Numbered from the stretch's first letter, positions 28,062 through 36,182 are shown. The stretch: 64,000 bases of DNA from Candidatus Thiosymbion ectosymbiont of Catanema sp. Cochon2018 (GCA_011392765.1 WYCW01000004.1:296038-360037), one strand, 5' to 3'. Notes: generated by a model from the letters alone, not told the origin. A program made the numbers and translations.

Positions 28062-28133
28062 ATGTCCGATGTTCCCATACACGAACCCAAACTTCCAAGA
28101 TGGGTTGATCCTTTTACCAGAGGCCAAAGATAA
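28062..28133 (+). CDS. 23-residue leader peptide or toxin remnant before YgiT-type gene
   Basis: The frame MSDVPIHEPKLPRWVDPFTR and GQR ends in TAATG, overlapping the ATG of the next gene. It may be a coupled short peptide, or the end of a lost gene. I cannot tell from sequence. Confidence 0.35.
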   Translation: MSDVPIHEPKLPRWVDPFTRGQR

Positions 28134-28357
28134 TGAACTGCAGCATCCAGGGATGTCCTGGGCACTACGAGCATCGTCTAATCGTACATACGGTCAAACG
28201 TGGAGAGACAGTACTTATCTTTGAGAATGTACCTGCTGAGGTCTGCGACGTGTGTTCTGATATACTGCTAGCCCCAAAGATAATCCGTCATCTTGAGAAA
28301 CTTATAGAGCGACGTGCGGAGCCGATAAGGCACGCGCCAGTGTATGCCTACGCATAA
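28133..28357 (+). CDS. YgiT-type zinc-finger protein (MqsA-like antitoxin N-domain)
   Basis: The 74-residue protein has a zinc-finger with CSIQGCPG near residue 3 and VCDVCSD near residue 37, separated by a GETVLIFENVPAEVC strand. This is the YgiT/MqsA N-terminal zinc domain found in many small antitoxins. It lacks the DNA-binding C-domain of full MqsA. The usual small toxin is not intact next to it, so it may be an orphan. Confidence 0.8.
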   Translation: MNCSIQGCPGHYEHRLIVHTVKRGETVLIFENVPAEVCDVCSDILLAPKIIRHLEKLIERRAEPIRHAPVYAYA

Positions 28358-28399
28358 GCTTTTTCGGCAGTAAAAAGAAAAAAGACACCTATCTTTTTC

Positions 28400-28780
28400 T
28401 TAGCCGCGGGCCACAAGACCTTGCCGCCCCAATGCCATTAAGTTAGTCGCTGGTTGCTTAGCGGTGCGGAAGAGAAAACTACGAATCACGCGAATCGGCG
28501 CGAATCCGATTCGCGGGGATTCGCGTGATTCGTAGTTTTTCCTCTGGTTTGCCAACTGGCAACGCTTAACTTAAGGCATTGCCTGCTGCCCCAGCTGATA
28601 CGGTCGCTCAAGGAGCTGGACTGGGAAGGCATCATGGTCGTCATCGGCGGCGTCATCCCCGCCAAGGACTACCAGTACCTCTACGACAGCGGGGCCTCCG
28701 CCATCTTCGGTCCCGGCACTGTAGTGCCCGTCGCTACTCAGAAAGTCCTTCAGGAGCTCGACCTGCGGCTTGCGGCTTGA
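28400..28780 (+). pseudogene. mutB 3'-end duplicate, fragment 3, interrupted by a MITE
   Basis: The left part reads [10 protein letters not shown]. The right part resumes at about 28582 with LLPQLIRSLKELDW and continues to QELDLRLAA and a TGA. The element at 28430-28581 splits it. Like the other fragments it begins just after a GACACC repeat (28384). Confidence 0.88.
28430..28581. repeat. MITE with CAATGCCATTAAGTTAG ends (152 bp), inside mutB fragment
   Basis: Ends CAATGCCATTAAGTTA and TTAACTTAAGGCATTG are inverted. The middle is an ACTACGAATCACGCGAATC palindrome. Flanks CTTGCCGCCC and CCTGCTGCCC agree at 8 of 10 positions, fitting a 10-bp target duplication that has drifted. The same family occurs at 48620, 51070 and 51869. 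Confidence 0.8.
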
Positions 28781-28936
28781 TTAGCTACCAGCTTCCAGTC
28801 GCCAGCTTCCAGCGGCTGGAAGCTGGTGACGGGTAGCTGGTGACTGATAAACCGCAAAGGCGCAAAGGGTAGGATGGGCTGTGCCCATTGATCGGGCTCG
28901 TTCTCACGCTCCAGCGAAAGGATGAGGTGAAACAAA

Positions 28937-29143
28937 ATGAGTAGCAAAGAGATACTCGAACAAGCAATGGCGCTTAAACCGGAAGAACGATTTATGGTCG
29001 TTGAAGGTTTGTTGGAAAGCCTTGATGAGCCTGACCGAAAGATAGATGAAATATGGGTAGAAGAGGCAGAAAAAAGGCTCAGAGCATATAGAGAGGGAAG
29101 ACTTGCAGGAATTCCCATGGAGGAAATATTCAGGGACAAATAA
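28937..29143 (+). CDS. RelB-like addiction module antitoxin, copy 2
   Basis: The 68-residue protein starts MSSKEILEQAMALKPEERFM and is the paired antitoxin of the following toxin. It has a helical layout with a charged C-terminus EEAEKRLRAYREGRLAGIP that probably wraps the toxin. TAATG overlap couples it to the toxin. The 60 bp upstream of it are shared with copy 1 at 26647. Confidence 0.85.
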   Translation: MSSKEILEQAMALKPEERFMVVEGLLESLDEPDRKIDEIWVEEAEKRLRAYREGRLAGIPMEEIFRDK

Positions 29144-29436
29144 TGAAGATCATCTTCTCGGAATATGCGAAGCTGGAATTAGAAGACGCAACGTATTTCT
29201 ATGAGCTTGAGTTCGAAGGTCTTGGTCAGAGATTCAAGGAAGAGGTAGAAAAGGCATTGAAAAGAATTTCTGAGTATCCTAAAGCGTGGTCAATGGAACG
29301 AAGTAATGTCCGAAAATGCTTGCTTCACAAGTTTCCCTACAAACTGCTATATTCTATTGAAGAGGATCATATATTTATTATTGCCGTCTCACATCAGCAT
29401 CGAAAACCTGATTATTGGATTGATAGAGGAATATAA
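29143..29436 (+). CDS. RelE/ParE superfamily toxin
   Basis: The 97-residue protein MKIIFSEYAKLELEDATYFY has the compact alpha-beta fold of the family, with LHKFPYKLLYSIEEDHIFII and AVSHQHRKPDYW near the end. RelE-type members cleave mRNA at ribosomes and ParE-type members poison gyrase. The C-terminal R-x-P-x-Y-W pattern is common to both, so the target is undecided. It is directly downstream of its antitoxin. Confidence 0.88.
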   Translation: MKIIFSEYAKLELEDATYFYELEFEGLGQRFKEEVEKALKRISEYPKAWSMERSNVRKCLLHKFPYKLLYSIEEDHIFIIAVSHQHRKPDYWIDRGI

Positions 29437-29520
29437 CTAGGAAAATCAAAGAAGATGACTAAAAAAGATGCCAAGATAAAGCAGATGAAGGCAGATAAAG
29501 GGACACCCATATTGTATAGC

Positions 29521-29715
29521 AAGAACTAGATGGAAGTTCGCCGTAGTTGTTCGCTCAGGAGACCGAGGCAACAAGTCATCTGTAGATCTTAACCTATGGT
29601 TTTTGAATGCGTTGATGGAGATATTCATGAATTTAGAAAAGAAGCAACAGTTGTGGTATATGAGGCGCTTAGCCGTATTTAAACACGACGACTCGCCGTC
29701 TACTACCTGTTAGGC
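29521..29715 (+). repeat. Duplicated segment, copy 2, ending in GTTAGGC (attC-like core)
   Basis: This is the MITE-free counterpart of 22981-23360. It shares AAGAACTAGATGGAAGTTCG and ends with ACTCGCCGTCTACTACCT and GTTAGGC at 29709-29715. A lysozyme cassette follows. It gives an approximate empty site for the 176-bp MITE. Confidence 0.65.
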
Positions 29716-29764
29716 AATAGACAATCAAAGTAGATTATATTGACCTTAAATGTGGAGATACAAT

Positions 29765-30292
29765 ATGGTTAATAGAGTTACTGCTCGCGCAGCATTAGAA
29801 TTAATTTCCCATGAGGGATTAATTAGAGAAGCGTATAAAGATAGTGCCGAAGTGTGGACTTGGAGTATTGGTATTACTAATTCATCTGGCCATAAGGTAT
29901 ATCCTAGGTATAAAGATAATCCGCAAACAATTGAACGTTGTTTGGAAGTATATAAATGGTTGTTGCTAAAAAAATACGCCCCCGCAGTTCATGAGGTATT
30001 TTCTGGTTTTGAGTTAACTGAAGAGCAATTTGCTGCAGCATTATCTTTTCACTATAACACTGGTGGCATTCGTAGAGCTTCATGGGCAAGACAATGGAAA
30101 GCCGGCGAAACAAATAAGGCTTATAGATCGTTTATGAATTGGAGCAAACCACCAGAAATCATTGATCGCAGGAAAAAGGAAAGAGATTTATTTTTCAAAG
30201 GGAAATGGACTAATATTGGGCATGTAACTGAATATAAAGTAAGAAAACCAAGCTATAAGCCTAATTGGAATAGCACAAAAAAATTAGTGTAA
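29765..30292 (+). CDS. Phage-type lysozyme (GH24-like), integron cassette gene
   Basis: The 175-residue protein begins MVNRVTARAALELISHEGLI with the catalytic Glu in HEG near residue 17. YKDSAEVWTWSIGIT, the E-8-D-5-T pattern of GH24 endolysins, and EEQFAAALSFHYNTGG follow. It would cleave peptidoglycan glycan chains. No signal peptide or holin is present. I chose the ATG at 29765 because TGTGGAGATACAAT supplies a ribosome binding site. The gene is AT-rich and followed by an attC site. Confidence 0.85.
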   Translation: MVNRVTARAALELISHEGLIREAYKDSAEVWTWSIGITNSSGHKVYPRYKDNPQTIERCLEVYKWLLLKKYAPAVHEVFSGFELTEEQFAAALSFHYNTGGIRRASWARQWKAGETNKAYRSFMNWSKPPEIIDRRKKERDLFFKGKWTNIGHVTEYKVRKPSYKPNWNSTKKLV

Positions 30293-30333
30293 AATCTATT
30301 GTTGATGAGCTTTTCGATTAGAGAGCATATTTT

Positions 30334-30461
30334 GCCTAACATTGCGCTCCAGCCGACTGCCTTACTCACCGCGTCGTTCAAGGTCATTGTGGTATGCTAG
30401 GTCATCAGTTTACAAAAGTTCTTGCTTCCGGCCCGGCGTCGGCTGAGCTTAAGCGTTATGC
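30334..30461. other. attC site, lysozyme cassette (128 bp)
   Basis: The left core GCCTAAC (30334-30340) and right core GTTATGC (30455-30461) bracket stem arms CAGCCGAC and GTCGGCTG. The loop differs from the other sites here, so this attC belongs to a third sequence type. Confidence 0.85.
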
Positions 30462-30516
30462 TTCACAAAACTAGCCTTAGTTTTGAGCATAGTATCAATA
30501 ATAGTAATATGGTTTT

Positions 30517-31394
30517 ATGAATAAAAATCTCGATCATTTGCCCGCATCCAAACAGGACAATCTATTCTATATTGTTACTGTCCTCCGTGACGAGTTTGAG
30601 CAAGTTACAGGTTTTGCTACTGGTAAGAAAAAACACGGCAGGATATTAAAAATCTATTTGGTAGTCATGCCACAGGAAAGTGGGTACATGACCCGGCTCA
30701 CGGTTACGTTAGCGATTATGACATTCTAGTTATTGTCAACAAAAGAGAACTCGTTGAAGAGTATAAGATCTGGCATACCGCGGAAGATCGCATTGCTTTA
30801 CGAGTACGCCAGCCCTTAAATATATTGGTCCATACACTGGAAGAAGCAAATGATGCTTTAGTCAAAGGGCAATTTTTTTTCACTGACATCAAGCGAGAAG
30901 GAATTGTACTGTACGAGGGTGATAAACGTGAGTTGGCAGAACCTGGCAATCTAACTTCTGAGGAGTACAAAGATATTGCGAAAAATCATTATGATCAGTG
31001 GTTCGAGAGCGGTATAAGCTTCTATGATAATTATGAATACAAGCTAAGTAAAGCAGACCTCAAAAATGCCGTATTCCAACTTCATCAAGCCACAGAGCGT
31101 TACTTTGCATGCCTGCTGTTGGTCTTAACCAACTACAAACCGAACACACATAATCTGAAACAGCTTAACTCGTTGGTCATTTCACAAGATGAACGCGTTG
31201 CCAAGGTATTTCCACAAGACAATAAGATTCATCGCCGTTGTTTTCAGTTGCTAAAGAATGCGTATGTTGATGCACGTTATTCGGAGCATTACAAAATTTC
31301 TCAGGAAGAACTAATATGGCTGGCGGAACGTGTAAAGTATTTACAACAATTGACAGAGATATTGTGTCAAGAGAAGATTGCAAGTTATGAATAA
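30517..31394 (+). pseudogene. Nucleotidyltransferase-HEPN fusion protein, one-base frameshift
   Basis: The first frame (from 30517) ends HGRILKIYLVV. A second frame continues as FGSHATGKWVHDPAHGYVSD and YDILVIVNKRE, which holds the GS and D-x-D nucleotidyltransferase motif. It then runs to 31394 through a HEPN-like helical part (LHQATERYFACLLLVLTNYK). Restoring one base near 30655 gives one protein of about 292 residues. Single-chain MNT-HEPN proteins relate to toxin-antitoxin and defence functions. It may be dead, or the deletion may be a sequencing error. Confidence 0.8.
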
Positions 31395-31457
31395 TCATTA
31401 AGCAATAATAGAAAAAGGGGCAGGCTCAATTGATAGGTCGTTTTTCACAGCTCATTC

Positions 31458-31561
31458 GCCTAACATTTGGCTGCAGGCGACCCAATGCCGCGGTCCGGCT
31501 CCTCAGCAACTTTCAAGCTCAGTGCCACGCGGCATTGGGCGCCTGAGCCCAAACGATAGGC
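31458..31561. other. attC site, type A, right core mutated
   Basis: Left core GCCTAAC at 31458-31464; stem arms with GCGACCCAATGCCGCG and CGCGGCATTGGGCGC. The right core reads GATAGGC at 31555-31561, where GTTAGGC is expected. The same T-to-A type change occurs in the copy at 40570. Confidence 0.88.
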
Positions 31562-31697
31562 GGCGCGTCCCTGCGCCGCTTATCGGGGAGCTAACCAGCA
31601 AGTGCACTATAAAGCGCATTATTAGAAGGAAAGCACCCAGGGACATGCACGGCGGCGCTTTGATATCCCTACCGTTCAGACACCAAAACAGGCAATC

Positions 31698-31819
31698 GCC
31701 TCACAACAACGTCAGTGCAACAGGAGACGCGCCGCCTATCAAGACGCTGAACGCAGACAAACCTCCCTTGCCCCTGTCCATGGGGGCAAGGGAGGTTGCT
31801 GGTTAGCTTCCCGTTAGGC
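31698..31819. other. attC site, type B, copy 1 (end of non-coding cassette)
   Basis: A 122-bp site with altered left core GCCTCAC (31698-31704), right core GTTAGGC (31813-31819), and a strong AACCTCCCTTGCCCC hairpin. Between the preceding attC and this one are 136 bp with GGCGGCGCGTCCCTGCGCCG and GAGCTAACCAGCAA and no gene. An apparently gene-less cassette is therefore repeated here and at 40674-40932. Confidence 0.75.
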
Positions 31820-31866
31820 CCTATAAAAAAGCCCCAGCAAATTGCTGCGGCTGGTGAGAAATCAAT

Positions 31867-32508
31867 ATGAATATCAAACTTACAGAGCAACAAAAAGTCA
31901 AACTGCTCAATTCAACCGATGTTTATGAAGTCATGCAAAGAATCCTTCTCCGGGAAAACAAAATTGACCGTGACAAGGAGCATTTCTGGATTATCGGTTT
32001 AGCGAACGACAACAAGATTCTGTACATTGAATTAGTCTCGATGGGCAGCTATCAGTCAACAATCGTTGAGCCCATAAATGTCTTCAGAGTGGTGGTTCAG
32101 AAAAATGCGGTCAAAGCCATATTGGTGCATAATTATCCATCCGGTGAACTCAGGCCAACCCGAGAAGACAAAGATATAACGGATCGCCTTATCCAGGTAG
32201 GCCGCATAATAAAGGTGGAGGTCATTGAACATCTCATCATCACACCAAAGTCTTTCCTGAGCTTTGTAGACACAGGCGTTATGGCGGAACTGGACAAAAG
32301 CGTAAAATTCATGCCCCCGTACAAAATCGTGGAAATGATTCGAAGGGAAGAAAAGAAAATAAGAAAAGAAGCTGAGGAAAGAGCAGAGGAAAGAGGAACT
32401 CAACTTAAAGCCATTGAAATGGCAAAGGCTATGAAAACAGATGGAGAGTCAATAGATAAAATTGTGAAATATACTCGAATTTCAATAGAAGAAATTAAAA
32501 AGCTATAG
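31867..32508 (+). CDS. RadC-like JAB/MPN domain protein (cassette gene)
   Basis: The 213-residue protein has the RadC/JAB core: FWIIGLANDNKILYIELVSMG, then VKAILVHNYPSGELRPTRED. The family motif is H-x-H-P-S-G or HNHPSG, and here it reads HNYPSG, so one metal-binding His is Tyr. A charged coiled segment EEKKIRKEAEERAEERGTQL and an Rpn-like tail (DGESIDKIVKYTRISIEEIK) follow. RadC-like proteins commonly travel on mobile elements. With the His replaced it may be inactive as a metalloprotease. Confidence 0.85.
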   Translation: MNIKLTEQQKVKLLNSTDVYEVMQRILLRENKIDRDKEHFWIIGLANDNKILYIELVSMGSYQSTIVEPINVFRVVVQKNAVKAILVHNYPSGELRPTREDKDITDRLIQVGRIIKVEVIEHLIITPKSFLSFVDTGVMAELDKSVKFMPPYKIVEMIRREEKKIRKEAEERAEERGTQLKAIEMAKAMKTDGESIDKIVKYTRISIEEIKKL

Positions 32509-32574
32509 AGCACAAATAAGGTAATCAGAAAAGGGGCTAGACTCAATTGACGGGTCGTTTTTCACAGCCCGTTC

Positions 32575-32598
32575 GCCTAACATTCGGCAGAAGATGCT
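32575..32598. other. Truncated attC, left half only
   Basis: The REP-like prefix AAAGGGGCTAGACTCAATTG and the left core GCCTAAC (32575-32581) plus CATTCGGCAGAAG are present. The rest of the type A site is missing. Confidence 0.7.
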
Positions 32599-32758
32599 TT
32601 GCATGTCGCACTTGCTACAATATCACAATGCAGTTTGATTATAAGCTGGAACTTCAGACATATTGTGCATTTTGACAAGATCCCCAAATACAACGCGGTG
32701 AATACGCTTAACGGCTACGGGCAAATCGGTATTTACTCACCGCTGGAGATTATCAATT

Positions 32759-32953
32759 ATGACGGCGATGATTCGTGAACCTGAATGCGTTATGTTAAAA
32801 CGACGTGGCGCTAAGCATGTTGAGAACTTGATCGCAGGTATGTCGTTACCAGAACAGTTGGAGTTTTGGCGTAAGCGTACAGAAGCCATGCTGGAGCGTC
32901 AAAAGAAATCACTTCAAAAACAGGTTATGGGAAAAGAGGCCAGGCTCAATTGA
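32759..32953 (+). CDS. Small unknown cassette protein
   Basis: The 64 residues MTAMIREPECVMLKRRGAKH and EFWRKRTEAMLERQKKSLQK form an amphipathic, basic helical protein. The last residues (GKEARLN) come from the GGCCAGGCTCAATTG prefix of the next attC, so the C-terminus may be altered. Upstream at 32645-32780 another frame reads HFDKIPKYNAVNTLNGYGQI without a start, perhaps a truncated partner. The pairing resembles a toxin-antitoxin unit, but that is a guess. Confidence 0.4.
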   Translation: MTAMIREPECVMLKRRGAKHVENLIAGMSLPEQLEFWRKRTEAMLERQKKSLQKQVMGKEARLN

Positions 32954-32976
32954 TGAGTCGTTTTCACGGCTCATTC

Positions 32977-33078
32977 GCCTAACATTTGGCTGCAGACAAC
33001 CCAATGCAGCGGTCCGGCTCCTCAGCGACTTTCAAGCTCGGTGCCGTGCGGCATTGGGCGCCTGAGCCAAGCCCCGGT
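32977..33078. other. attC site, type A, right core lost
   Basis: Left core GCCTAAC (32977-32983) and both arms (AACCCAATGCAGCG and GCGGCATTGGGCGC) are present. After GAGCCAAGCC the right core reads CCGGTCAGC in place of GTTAGGC. Confidence 0.75.
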
Positions 33079-33585
33079 CAGCAGCCGGGGATAAAAACTG
33101 TCAATCTTCCTTGCGGTACAAGCAGGAGGAAGTTTTACGTACAATCACCGATGTAACGGTATCAATGGTAAACTGGCTTTCTCAAGCCAAAATGCTCTTA
33201 GTAGATAAAAGGGATTGTCGGATTGCCTTTTGTGGGATTGGTTTTAAGCGCGTCCCTGTATCCCCACGGACTTGAGTGGCGTATTTTCAATGGATTCGTT
33301 CTGTAGCAATTTTGAAGTTGCGCTAGTAAGGGCCAGGAGGTTCAAAATGAAGTACAGGAACTGCTCTGGGTATTCCCCTTGCGGGTATTGTATTCCCTAA
33401 ACCTCCCGGGCTGTTCCCCTCGAATTTTCGGGCACAAAAACCGCAAATACTTTCTGGGGTGCGGTTTTGCCCGCCTGTAGGAGTTTTTGAAGTCTGGAAG
33501 AGGGAGCCAGTAAAGCGCGAGCAACTGCCGCTGGCGGCTGAGCAAAGGGGCCAGGCTCAATTGATGGCCTTTTCACAGCTCATTC
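33079..33585. other. Non-coding stretch between attC sites
   Basis: I see no supported gene in these 507 bp. Frames are short on both strands, and no ribosome binding site-start pairs with a plausible product. CAAAAACCGCAAATACTTTC and CTCCCGGGCTGTTCCCC are the only notable words. Confidence 0.4.
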
Positions 33586-33693
33586 GCCTAACATTTGGCT
33601 GTAAGCTTAATCACTGCGCCGTGGTCCGGCCCTTCCGCAATCCTCTAAGCTCAGTGCCACGCGGCATGTTGGGCGCCCGATCAAACGTTAGGG
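33586..33693. other. attC site, type A variant
   Basis: Left core GCCTAAC (33586-33592) and right core GTTAGGG (33687-33693). The left arm has diverged to AAGCTTAATCACTGCG, while the right arm keeps CACGCGGCAT and GTTGGGCGC. Confidence 0.85.
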
Positions 33694-33768
33694 CGCGTGA
33701 CAGCAATGGCTACACTGTCACCGCCAGCGGAAAGTGCCGGTAGCCGTGGTAATTTCGGGAGATTTTAA

Positions 33769-33999
33769 ATGAAGGAATTGATGTTGCCTCTACTGATACT
33801 TGACTTTATCGGCTCTGAGCCCAGGCAGCAAAAGTAGCTTATTGTTCAGCGTACATGGTGGGGGCCTTACGCTGACATGCCGGATTGCTCAGGTCATATC
33901 AGTGGAAAATACCCGTCGTGTTTATATGAGCAAGGATGGCGCTTGATCGCCGATATCAGTGGCGCAAATAAGTTCATCCTGATTTTCGAGAAACCATAG
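33769..33999 (+). pseudogene. Small exported-like cassette protein with in-frame TAG
   Basis: A GGGAG lies just upstream of ATG 33769. The frame reads MKELMLPLLILDFIGSEPRQ, meets TAG at 33835-33837, and continues without further stops through VQRTWWGPYADMPDCSGHIS and YEQGWRLIADISGANKFILI to a TAG at 33997. The continuity of 53 codons after the TAG indicates one gene of 77 codons with a nonsense mutation, or less likely read-through. Function is unknown. Confidence 0.65.
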
Positions 34000-34011
34000 A
34001 ACCAGGAAATC

Positions 34012-34133
34012 GTCCGACAAAAACGTCACTACAATATGAAACGCGCCGCCTGTCAAGACGCTAAACGCAGACAAACATCCATTGCCCCCGTCCATGGGAG
34101 CAATGGATGTTGCTGGTTAGCTCCCCGTTAGGC
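34012..34133. other. attC site, type B, copy 2
   Basis: Altered left core GTCCGAC (34012-34018) and right core GTTAGGC (34127-34133), with the ACATCCATTGCCCC / GAGCAATGGATGT hairpin. The compensated changes relative to copies 1 and 3 keep the stem paired, which suggests the fold is under selection. Confidence 0.8.
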
Positions 34134-34201
34134 GGTAAACCGGTAAAGGTTGCTGCATCCTGGAATCTTCGAGGAAGTGCGAGCGAAAAAGAGGGGTACA
34201 T

Positions 34202-34429
34202 ATGCTTGTCGAAGCAAAAAAAGTTAAAGATGGATTTTTTATTCCCATGCTTGACCAACTGAAAAATATTCAGAGGGAGTATGTATTGATGAATATTGAA
34301 TTGGTCGATACTAAAGTGGAGGATTTGGAAAAAAAGCACAGAAAGGGATATTTGAAGTACCCTGTAACACCAGGAGAATTTAGCGACTTAGAAAATGAAC
34401 AAGTATGGTGCGACAATGAAGCGTGGTGA
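34202..34429 (+). CDS. Antitoxin of MazF-like toxin
   Basis: The 75-residue protein MLVEAKKVKDGFFIPMLDQL with a charged tail KYPVTPGEFSDLENEQVW precedes and overlaps a MazF-like gene. Its size and order fit an antitoxin that binds the toxin with its C-terminus. It lacks a clear AbrB-type MazE motif, so the class is uncertain. GAGGGGT lies just upstream of the ATG. Confidence 0.7.
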   Translation: MLVEAKKVKDGFFIPMLDQLKNIQREYVLMNIELVDTKVEDLEKKHRKGYLKYPVTPGEFSDLENEQVWCDNEAW

Positions 34430-34733
34430 AATCAGATGGTATAAATTTCAAAGTCCGGATAAAAAAAGACCTGTTGTTATACTCACAAGAGATTCTGCTA
34501 TTGAGTTTCTTAGTGAAATAACTGTAGCCCCTGTAACTTCAACGATACGAGATATTCCATCAGAAGTTATTTTGAACATAGAAGATGGGATGAAAAATGA
34601 TTGTGCTATAAATCTCGATCATATTCAAACGGTGTCAAAGGCCAAGATAGGCTCATTTATCACGAAATTGAGTTTAACCAAAATGAAACAGCTTCAGGCA
34701 GCACTTGATTTTGCTTTAGGATTTGATCGTTAA
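34416..34733 (+). CDS. MazF/PemK-family mRNA interferase (cassette gene)
   Basis: The 105-residue protein starts MKRGEIRWYKFQSPDKKRPV and has the family features: RPVVILTRDSA, ITVAPVTSTIRDIPSEV, the NLDHIQTVSKAKIG block, and a C-terminal helix LDFALGF. MazF toxins cleave mRNA at specific short sequences. I chose the ATG at 34416; an ATG at 34395 would add seven residues. It overlaps the antitoxin gene by 14 bp. Low GC and the downstream attC mark it as a cassette. Confidence 0.9.
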   Translation: MKRGEIRWYKFQSPDKKRPVVILTRDSAIEFLSEITVAPVTSTIRDIPSEVILNIEDGMKNDCAINLDHIQTVSKAKIGSFITKLSLTKMKQLQAALDFALGFDR

Positions 34734-34797
34734 AGCCGAAGAAGAAAAGTAGGAAAAGGGCCAGGCTCATTTTTAGTTTTCTGGCAATGAGAAAATC

Positions 34798-34902
34798 GCC
34801 TAACACGCCCATCAAGCCGACGCCATACTGCGCATTGAGCTCGGAGCTATCCTGAGGCGTTATCGTGGCGCAGTATGGCTCGGCTTATGGGTGACGTTAG
34901 GC
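34798..34902. other. attC site, MazF cassette (105 bp)
   Basis: Left core GCCTAAC (34798-34804) and right core GTTAGGC (34896-34902). Long complementary arms AAGCCGACGCCATACTGCGC and GCGCAGTATGGCTCGGCTTA differ from types A and B. Confidence 0.9.
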
Positions 34903-34927
34903 GCGGAAATAGTTCGCGAGCCCAGAA

Positions 34928-35209
34928 GTGAAAAGATCAGTTTATCTCGATACGACGATCCCCAGTTATCTATTTGATGAAAGGGATAGCATGAGGACTT
35001 ACATCGAGATAACAAAGTGATGGTGGAACCAAGAGCGTCACAAGTTTGATCTATGGATCTCCGAAGAGACCATTGCAGAGCTAAGCTCTGGAGATTATCC
35101 GAACAAACAACGGATGTTAGCTTGCGTATCAGAGATTGCACTGCTCCCGACTGATGTTTCGCTTGTCGGTATGGTTGACACATACATCAAGAACTATCTG
35201 ATGCCACAG
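34928..35209 (+). pseudogene. PIN-domain toxin with in-frame TGA, cut by IS481-type remnant
   Basis: From GTG 34928 the frame reads VKRSVYLDTTIPSYLFDERD and MRTYIEITK, then TGA, then continues WWNQERHKFDLWISEETIAE and on to VDTYIKNYLMPQ. The D in YLDTT and E in SEETIAEL are PIN metal ligands. One nonsense codon and a lost 3' end make it inactive. Confidence 0.75.
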
Positions 35210-36063
35210 ACACGAACAGGGGACGCTACGCCGGTGGCTAGAAAGCGGTCGGTGAATTCTTTGCCGTTGTCGGTGAGTAACTTCGTGATGGTGAATGGGG
35301 CCTTCTCGATCAGGCGCGTGAGGAAGCCGCGCTGGCAGGAGTTGTGGCTTGTATCGAGCAGTTCCACAAAGACCAGCAGGTGGCCCGATCAATGGCGGCG
35401 AACGAGGTAGCGGCGGTGGTCTTCATCCGGCATCTGAGGCAGATACTTCACGTCGACATGCACAAAGCCCGGCGCATAATCCTTGACGGTCTTCACTGGC
35501 GGTTTGGCGCTGTCACTCCTGAACATCAGCGCCTTGAGGTTAGAAACGCCGTGGCGCGCAGGCAAAGCGGTCCAGGCCCGAGCGGAAACGTCGGGGTGGA
35601 TACAATTCGTGGGTCACTGCCAGCAGGTCATCCAGGGAGTAGCAAGGAGGGTTTCACCACGCCACCACCACCACCTCCTGGACCGGGCTGAGCGTCGTGT
35701 GGAGCCGCTGGGGGCGGTGTGAGGCTGCCACCGTTCCCTCGCGCTGTCGCCACTTCGCCGCAAGTGTGGCGGTTGAGGGGTTCTTAGCTTTTCGGCCCCA
35801 ACTCCCGATTACTGACCGATGGCGGATAAGCACGTTCCTCACGGATCGCCGGCGTGGTTCGTGCGTTTTGGTGAAGCTGGATGTTCATCGTGTGATCGCT
35901 CGACTCAGTTCGGTGCTGCCTGCGTTCAGGTCAAACCCGGTGTCGACCTGCCGCTCGCTTCCCTTCGTTGCCTCCGCTCCCTCCCCCGCAAGCAGCCATA
36001 AAACCTCTCTTGCTTGCAGCAAAGGATAGCTCCTTCTCGGTATATAATCACGCGGGACCTGAC
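35210..36063 (-). pseudogene. IS481-family transposase remnant
   Basis: Reading the minus strand from the ATG at 35888 gives MNIQLHQNARTTPAIREE, the usual start of IS481-type transposases. Further on it shows KTVKDYAPGFVHVDVKYLPQ and FTITKLLTDNGKEFTDRFLA, which carry the first two DDE catalytic acids. Frameshifts and stops break it, and the C-terminal third is missing at 35210. The right border may be the TGTCAGGTCCCGCG word near 36050-36063. Confidence 0.82.
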
Positions 36064-36182
36064 ACCCGAAGTTCAGGGACAGGGTTTGGTAAGGTCGTTG
36101 GTTTTCAGCGGATACCGATATACCCAAAGAAATAACACCTAATGAAAGAAAACAGGATAAGGCTAATTAGCAAAAACATGGG

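Noticed and set aside
27147..28780. Possible extra B12-binding proteins similar to the mutase C-domain
   Set aside because: The fragments lack the DGHDRG motif and the first half of the domain, contain stops, and are plainly copies of the mutB 3' end.
33342..33743. Frames of about 70-95 codons on both strands between attC sites
   Set aside because: They overlap each other and the attC at 33586, and the products are low-complexity or Arg/Pro-rich without a family.
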